Position numbers and translations under genes: made by a program
The notes under the pieces: model-generated
What the model was told of the DNA's origin: nothing
Database searches by the model: none
The model's input: only the letters and a program-made list of their open reading frames with translations
In this document: in pieces, positions 32,282 to 36,614 of the stretch
Layout of the letters: every line of letters begins with the position of its first letter
How positions within the stretch are numbered: the first letter of the stretch is position 1
Origin: Sanguibacter inulinus
GTDB taxonomy: Bacteria; Actinomycetota; Actinomycetes; Actinomycetales; Cellulomonadaceae
Length of the DNA stretch: 36,614 bases
Direction of reading: 5' to 3'
Assembly: GCF_013415325.1 (NCBI RefSeq)
Contig: NZ_JACBYE010000045.1
Coordinates: 1 to 36,614, forward strand

Positions 32282-33463
32282 GATGGGTACGAGGTCGTCG
32301 TCGTAGGGCTGCTCGGTCTGCTGACCGGGCTGATCGCTGCGCTCGCGTTCCGCTTCAGCGAGCACCAGCAGCGCACAGTGCCGGAGCAAGAGCCGGGTGA
32401 GCTGGACGCCGGGGTGGTCCGGGTGCTCGCCGTGCTGCGCTCTGCCGCGATCGTGCTCGGCCCCGACGACAGGGTCGTCCGGGCGAGCGCCCCGGCCTAC
32501 GCGCTCGGGGTCGTCCGGGACGACGCGATCGTGCACGCCGCGATCCGCGACATGATCGCCTCGGTCCGTCGGGACGGGGTGATCGCCGACGACGAGCTCG
32601 AGCTGCCGCGCGGCCCGATCGGCCGAGGACGCGTCATGCTCCAGGTCCGTGTGGCCAACCTCGACAGCAACCACGTCGTCGTCCTCGCGGAGGACCGCAC
32701 CGAGGCGCGCCGGATCGAGGCGATCCGCCGGGACTTCACGGTCAACGTCTCGCACGAGCTCAAGACCCCTGTCGGCGCGATCGCGCTCCTCGCCGAGACC
32801 ATGCAGGACGCGGCAGACGACCCCGACGCCGTCCGCCACTTCGCAGGGCGCATGCAGAAGGAGTCGATGCGCCTCGGCGCGCTCGTCCACGAGATCATCG
32901 AGCTGTCCAGGCTGCAGGTCGCCGGTGCGCTCCAGGAGGTCGGGGTGATCTGCGTCGACGACGTCGTCCGCGAGTCGGCCGACAGGTCCCGGGTGGTCGC
33001 GCAGGCCAAGGAGGTCACCCTCACCGTCGGCGAGGACACCGGTCTGACCGTCTACGGGGACCACGCGCTGCTCGTCACCGCGGTCCGCAACCTCCTCGAC
33101 AACGCCGTGGCCTACTCGGACGCGGGGACGCGCGTCGGCATCGGCGTCTCGTCCCACGACGGGCTCGTCGAGATCGCCGTCGTCGACCAGGGGATCGGCA
33201 TCTCCGAGGCTGAGCAGAGCCGGGTCTTCGAGCGCTTCTACAGGGTCGACCCCGCACGCTCCCGCGACACCGGCGGCACAGGCCTCGGCCTGAGCATCGT
33301 CAAGCACGTCGCCGCCGACCACGGCGGAGACGTGAGCATCTGGTCCGAACCGGGCCGGGGCTCGACCTTCACGCTGCGGATCCCCGCGGCACACGTCCCG
33401 GCGACTGCCGAGACGTCGACGGCCGGCGACGCCGGCACCCCGGACAAGGAGGTGGATGCGTGA
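32279..33463 (+). CDS. senX3: Phosphate-responsive sensor histidine kinase (SenX3/PhoR type)
   Basis: The 394-residue membrane kinase senses phosphate status through Pst/PhoU and phosphorylates its response regulator. One N-terminal membrane helix (about residues 6-25) is followed by a PAS-like region (about 45-140) and the kinase core. His159 lies in VSHELKTPVGA; the ATP-binding boxes are NLLDNAVAYS, DQGIGI and GTGLGLSIVKHV. The last ~30 residues are a low-complexity tail. Only one membrane helix is evident, whereas some family members have two. The stop overlaps the response regulator start (GTGA). SenX3 and PhoR names are used for orthologues in different genera. Confidence 0.92.
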   Translation: MDGYEVVVVGLLGLLTGLIAALAFRFSEHQQRTVPEQEPGELDAGVVRVLAVLRSAAIVLGPDDRVVRASAPAYALGVVRDDAIVHAAIRDMIASVRRDGVIADDELELPRGPIGRGRVMLQVRVANLDSNHVVVLAEDRTEARRIEAIRRDFTVNVSHELKTPVGAIALLAETMQDAADDPDAVRHFAGRMQKESMRLGALVHEIIELSRLQVAGALQEVGVICVDDVVRESADRSRVVAQAKEVTLTVGEDTGLTVYGDHALLVTAVRNLLDNAVAYSDAGTRVGIGVSSHDGLVEIAVVDQGIGISEAEQSRVFERFYRVDPARSRDTGGTGLGLSIVKHVAADHGGDVSIWSEPGRGSTFTLRIPAAHVPATAETSTAGDAGTPDKEVDA

Positions 33464-34155
33464 CCCGCATCCTGGTGGTCGAGGACGAAGAGTCCTACCG
33501 CGAGCCGCTCACGTACCAGCTGACCCGCGAGGGCTACGACGTCGTCGCGGTCGCCGACGGCACAGCGGCTCTCGCCGCCTACGACGACGGCGGCGCGGAC
33601 CTCGTGCTGCTCGATCTCATGCTGCCCGGGCTCTCGGGCACCGAGGTGTGCCGCGAGCTGCGTCAGCGCGGCGACGTCCCGGTGATCATGCTGACCGCCA
33701 AGGACGGCGAGATCGACAAGGTCGTGGGACTCGAGCTCGGGGCCGACGACTACGTGACCAAGCCGTACTCCTTCCGGGAGCTCCTCGCCCGGGTGCGCGC
33801 GGTCCTGCGCCGCAGGCAGCCTGCCTCGACCGTCGAGGACGAGGACTCCCCGGAGCTCTTCGGTGCTGGGCCGGTCCAGATGGACGTCGACCGCCACGTC
33901 GTCACCGTGCGCGGTGAGCTCGTCTCCCTCCCGCTCAAGGAGTTCGACCTCCTCGAGTTCTTGCTGCGCAACGCGGGGCGGGTGCTCACCCGGGGTCAGC
34001 TCATCGACAGGGTGTGGGGTTCGGACTACGTGGGGGACACCAAGACCCTCGACGTGCACGTCAAGCGTCTGCGCGCGAAGATCGAGGTCGACCCGGCCTC
34101 GCCCGAGCTCCTCCAGACCGTCCGCGGCCTGGGTTACAAGCTCGTCGACGACTGA
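33460..34155 (+). CDS. regX3: Phosphate-responsive response regulator (RegX3/PhoP type, OmpR family)
   Basis: The 231-residue regulator has a receiver domain with the acidic pocket in VVEDEESY and the phosphorylated Asp52 in LVLLDLMLPG, with Lys101 in VTKPYSFREL. An OmpR-type winged helix follows (about residues 130-231), with the segment LPLKEFDLLEFLLRNAGRV and the recognition-helix region TKTLDVHVKRLRAKIE. The GTG start overlaps the kinase stop, so the two are coupled. It should bind the GTTCACC repeats upstream of pstS (34197) and phoU (32155). Starts and length agree with mycobacterial RegX3. Confidence 0.95.
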   Translation: MTRILVVEDEESYREPLTYQLTREGYDVVAVADGTAALAAYDDGGADLVLLDLMLPGLSGTEVCRELRQRGDVPVIMLTAKDGEIDKVVGLELGADDYVTKPYSFRELLARVRAVLRRRQPASTVEDEDSPELFGAGPVQMDVDRHVVTVRGELVSLPLKEFDLLEFLLRNAGRVLTRGQLIDRVWGSDYVGDTKTLDVHVKRLRAKIEVDPASPELLQTVRGLGYKLVDD

Positions 34156-34196
34156 CCGCTGCGACGCGTCGCAGACGGGGCGAGTGTGGTCGCACT

Positions 34197-34218
34197 GTTC
34201 ACCTCCCGTTCACCCGGG
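34197..34218 (+). promoter_or_regulatory. PHO box upstream of pstS
   Basis: Two adjacent 11-bp units, GTTCACCTCCC and GTTCACCCGGG, form the direct repeat expected for PhoP/RegX3-type regulators. A degenerate CACCC follows at 34219-34223. The box is centred about 40 bp upstream of the -10-like TAGCGT (34246-34251), the normal position for activation. Confidence 0.85.
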
Positions 34219-34245
34219 CACCCTCCTCGCGTCATCCTCGGTCCT

Positions 34246-34251
34246 TAGCGT
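34246..34251 (+). promoter_or_regulatory. -10 element of pstS
   Basis: TAGCGT fits TANNNT and lies 27 bp after the PHO box, with no obvious -35, as expected for an activator-dependent promoter. The leader would be about 50 nt. Confidence 0.55.
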
Positions 34252-34306
34252 CTGTCTCGTCAGCAGAACAGACTGCAGACCACAGACTTTGAGGATGGGT
34301 AAGACA

Positions 34307-35446
34307 GTGAAGCGTGTGAACAACCGCAACCTCGCCGCCGTCGTGCTGGCCGGGGCGCTCGCCGCGACCCTCGCCGCCTGCGGCGCCGACGCCACGACGC
34401 CCGCCGCGACCGGCTCCGCCGGTGACGGTGCCTCCTCCGACGCCGCGACGGACCTCTCCGGCAACCTCGCCGGAGCGGGCGCGAGCTCGCAGGAGAAGGC
34501 CATGGGTGGCTGGATGGCCACCTTCACGCAGACCGCCCCGGACGTGGCTGTCAGCTACGACGCCGTCGGCTCGGGCGGTGGCCGCGAGCAGTTCCTCTCC
34601 GGCGGCGTGCTCTTCGCCGGCTCGGACGCCGCTCTCAAGCCCGAAGAGGTCACCTCCGCGCAGGAGCGCTGCTTCGGCGGCGAGGCCATCGAGCTCCCGC
34701 TGTACATCAGCCCCATCGCGGTCGTCTACAACCTCCCGGGCGTCGACACCGACAACATCCAGATGTCCGCCAAGACCATCGCGAACATCTTCAACGGCAC
34801 CATCACCTCGTGGGACGACCCCGCGATCGCCGCGGAGAACGAGGGCGTCGAGCTCCCGGCCACGCCGATCATCCCGGTCAACCGCAACGACGAGTCGGGC
34901 ACGACCGAGAACTTCACCGAGTACCTCTCGGCGGCGTCCGAGGGTGCCTGGACCTACGAGCCGAGCGGCGACTGGCCCATCTCGGGCACGCAGTCCGGCT
35001 CCAAGACCTCGGGCCTCATCGACACCGTCACCGGTGCCGAGGGTGCGATCGGCTACGCCGACGCCTCGCAGGCCGGAGACCTCGGGACCGTCGCCCTCAA
35101 GGTCGGCGAAGAGTACGTGCCGTTCTCGCCCGAGGCTGCGGCCAAGGTCGTCGACGCCTCGCCGCGTGCCGAGGACGCGACCGACAACCGTCTGGTCGTC
35201 GAGCTCGACCGCACCACCACCGAGGCCGGCGCCTACCCGCTCGTCCTCATCTCGTACTCGGTCGCCTGCTCGCAGTACGACAACGAGTCGGACGCCGCGA
35301 ACGTGCGTGCCTTCTTCAACTACATCGCGAGCGAAGAGGGTCAGGCCGTCGCCGCTGACCCGAGCGTCGCGGGCTCGGCCCCGATCTCGGACACCCTCCG
35401 CGAAGAGGTCCTGGCAGCAGTCGACGCGATCACCGTCGCCGGCTGA
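34307..35446 (+). CDS. pstS: Phosphate ABC transporter, substrate-binding lipoprotein
   Basis: PstS binds phosphate outside the membrane and delivers it to PstCAB. The lipoprotein signal peptide reads KRVNNRNLAAVV...LAAC, with the lipid-modified Cys25. Phosphate-binding segments are GAGASSQEKAMGGW, VGSGGGREQFLSGG, GSDAALKPEE and NRNDESGTTENFTEYL. The 379-residue length is normal. I chose GTG 34307 because GAGG lies 12 nt upstream and the signal peptide is compact; ATG 34295 adds four residues but directly abuts GAGG. A PHO box and -10 element lie upstream. Two hairpins separate it from pstC, which likely keeps pstS mRNA more abundant than the channel genes. Confidence 0.95.
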   Translation: MKRVNNRNLAAVVLAGALAATLAACGADATTPAATGSAGDGASSDAATDLSGNLAGAGASSQEKAMGGWMATFTQTAPDVAVSYDAVGSGGGREQFLSGGVLFAGSDAALKPEEVTSAQERCFGGEAIELPLYISPIAVVYNLPGVDTDNIQMSAKTIANIFNGTITSWDDPAIAAENEGVELPATPIIPVNRNDESGTTENFTEYLSAASEGAWTYEPSGDWPISGTQSGSKTSGLIDTVTGAEGAIGYADASQAGDLGTVALKVGEEYVPFSPEAAAKVVDASPRAEDATDNRLVVELDRTTTEAGAYPLVLISYSVACSQYDNESDAANVRAFFNYIASEEGQAVAADPSVAGSAPISDTLREEVLAAVDAITVAG

Positions 35447-35462
35447 CCAGCGCTGACCCACA

Positions 35463-35492
35463 GGCCGCGTCCGGTGCGAACCGGACGCGGCC
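35463..35492 (+). terminator. Hairpin after pstS with GNRA-type loop
   Basis: GGCCGCGTCCGGT and ACCGGACGCGGCC (13 bp, perfect) enclose the tetraloop GCGA. It starts 16 nt after the pstS stop and may act as a partial terminator or an RNA stabiliser within the pst operon. Confidence 0.75.
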
Positions 35493-35495
35493 ACG

Positions 35496-35520
35496 GTGCG
35501 CTCAGGAGGTCTGAGCGCAC
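35496..35520 (+). promoter_or_regulatory. Second hairpin, ribosome-site-like sequence in its loop
   Basis: GTGCGCTCAG and CTGAGCGCAC (10 bp, perfect) enclose the loop GAGGT, so AGGAGGT spans the stem edge and loop. It follows the first hairpin by 3 nt. No start codon follows at normal distance, so it is not an ordinary ribosome site. Confidence 0.55.
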
Positions 35521-35605
35521 AGGGCCCCAGACGGGGCCGGCACGAACCAGCGACACCCTGCACCGACCACCGGGGCCCACGGCCCCACCAGCTGACGGAG
35601 ATCCC

Positions 35606-36589
35606 GTGGCCGTTCTGAGCCCCGCACCGACCAAGAAGTCCCCTGAGGAAGAGCCCGCCGTGAAGCAGAACAAGGGTGGGTTCGCAGGTCGGCTGTTCCA
35701 GTTCCTGTCGACAGCGGCAGGCGTCACCATCTTGGTGACCCTCGCGGCCGTCGCCGCGTTCCTGGTGATCCGCGCCTGGCCGGCCCTCACCGCCTCGCCC
35801 GAAGAGCTCCAGAAGATCTCGTGGTTCAACTCCGACTCGATCCTCGGGTACACGGGGCCGCTGATCTTCGGCACGCTCCTGGCCTCGGTGCTCGCCCTCG
35901 GTATCGCCGTCCCGCTCGCCCTCGGCATCGCGCTGTTCATCTCGCACTACGCCCCTCGCCGCCTGGCGCAGGGGCTCGGCTACGTGATCGACCTGCTCGC
36001 CGCGATCCCCTCGGTCGTCTACGGCCTGTGGGGTGCGCTGTGGCTCGCGCCCGTGCTGGACCCGGTGTTCCGCTGGATGACGGACTTCCTCGGCTTCATC
36101 CCGCTCTTCGCCGGCTACCAGCCGCCCGCCAAGAACATCCTCACGGCGTCGGTGGTCCTGGCGGTCATGATCTTGCCGATCATCACCGCGGTCGCCCGCG
36201 AGGTCTTCCTCCAGACGCCCCGCCTGCACGAGGAGGCCGCCCTGGCCCTCGGCGCCACCCGCTGGGAGATGGTCCGCATGGCCGTCCTGCCCTTCGGCCG
36301 CTCCGGGCTCATCAGCGCCTCGATGCTCGGTCTGGGCCGCGCGCTCGGCGAGACGATGGCTGTGCTGATGATCCTGTCGCCCGGTTTCCTGTACTCCTTC
36401 CACCTGCTCAAGCCGGGTCAGCACCAGTCGATCGCCGCGAACATCGCCTCGAAGTTCCCGGAGGCCTCGGGCCTGTCGGTCAACGCACTCATCGCGACGG
36501 GTCTGGCGCTGTTCGTCATCACCCTCGCGGTCAACATGCTCGCCCGCTGGATCATCTCTCGCCGCAGCGAGTTCTCAGGAGCCAACTGA
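35606..36589 (+). CDS. pstC: Phosphate ABC transporter, permease subunit PstC
   Basis: PstC is one of the two membrane channel subunits of the Pst transporter. The 327-residue protein has a polar N-terminus, then a first helix (about residues 38-58) and about five further helices. The permease coupling motif EEAALALGATRWEMVRMAVLP (EAA loop) is in the second half, and AIPSVVYGLWG is typical of PstC. I chose GTG 35606, which has GGAG 5 nt upstream. The stop overlaps the next start (TGATG), coupling it to pstA. Confidence 0.94.
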   Translation: MAVLSPAPTKKSPEEEPAVKQNKGGFAGRLFQFLSTAAGVTILVTLAAVAAFLVIRAWPALTASPEELQKISWFNSDSILGYTGPLIFGTLLASVLALGIAVPLALGIALFISHYAPRRLAQGLGYVIDLLAAIPSVVYGLWGALWLAPVLDPVFRWMTDFLGFIPLFAGYQPPAKNILTASVVLAVMILPIITAVAREVFLQTPRLHEEAALALGATRWEMVRMAVLPFGRSGLISASMLGLGRALGETMAVLMILSPGFLYSFHLLKPGQHQSIAANIASKFPEASGLSVNALIATGLALFVITLAVNMLARWIISRRSEFSGAN

Positions 36590-36614
36590 TGACCACCGCC
36601 CCCCTGATCTCGAC
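36589..36614 (+). CDS. pstA: First codons of the next gene, probably pstA (runs off the window)
   Basis: ATG at 36589 overlaps the pstC stop, with AGGAG about 8 nt upstream. Only eight codons (MTTAPLIS) are present, too few to identify the product. The assignment to the second Pst permease subunit comes from the conserved order pstS-pstC-pstA-pstB. Confidence 0.7.

Overview
The window is about 36.6 kb of very GC-rich DNA whose gene order matches two conserved actinobacterial chromosome blocks. It holds mycothiol synthesis (mshA), the Lsr2 nucleoid protein, a SenX3-RegX3/PhoRP-type system, DUF2342 and DUF3180 genes, and TANNNT -10 elements just upstream of GTG/ATG starts. I infer a Micrococcales-type actinobacterium, perhaps near Cellulomonas, Oerskovia or Sanguibacter; the genus cannot be fixed from this sequence alone. 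I see no rRNA, tRNA, CRISPR array, phage or insertion sequence. No gene-free stretch exceeds 300 bases.

Region 1 (1-5517): the 3' end of an NlpC/P60 hydrolase gene converges on ppa. Divergent from ppa runs dacB - DUF2342 metalloprotease - tilS - hpt, the order I recall for ppa to hpt in Mycobacterium tuberculosis. Region 2 (5518-19532): ftsH heads a chain of overlapping or closely packed genes: folE, folP, a folB-folK fusion, a DUF3180 membrane protein, two bacterial PH-domain membrane proteins, a Rossmann-fold DUF2520 protein, panC, panD and nadB. Most junctions are ATGA, GTGA or TGATG overlaps, which suggests one operon for folate, pantothenate/beta-alanine and NAD synthesis. Region 3 (19533-24160): nadC, lysS, a small membrane protein, lsr2 and a lactonase-family protein. 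All but lsr2 seem to have leaderless promoters.

Region 4 (24161-28500) looks like an accessory insertion: a mannitol-type PTS EIICBA permease divergent from a zinc-dependent dehydrogenase and a DeoR-family regulator, with repeated palindromic sites between them. Region 5 (28501-36614): a bacterioferritin-associated-ferredoxin-like protein, mshA, gpmA, then phoU divergent from a SenX3/PhoR-type kinase and its response regulator, then pstS, pstC and the first codons of pstA. Eleven-base-spaced GTTCACC repeats before pstS and phoU tie this block into one phosphate regulon.

The most unusual object is the FolB-FolK fusion (9422-12997). Its two folate enzymes, of about 135 and 170 residues, are separated by about 770 residues of acidic, low-complexity sequence that includes in-frame tandem repeats and a few short hydrophobic islands. 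Other points worth checking are the run of promoter-start modules with identical 6-nt spacing, the probable phosphate boxes, the DeoR-type operator pair, unusual 3'-end repeat/hairpin arrangements, and the zinc dehydrogenase standing where a mannitol-1-phosphate dehydrogenase would be expected.
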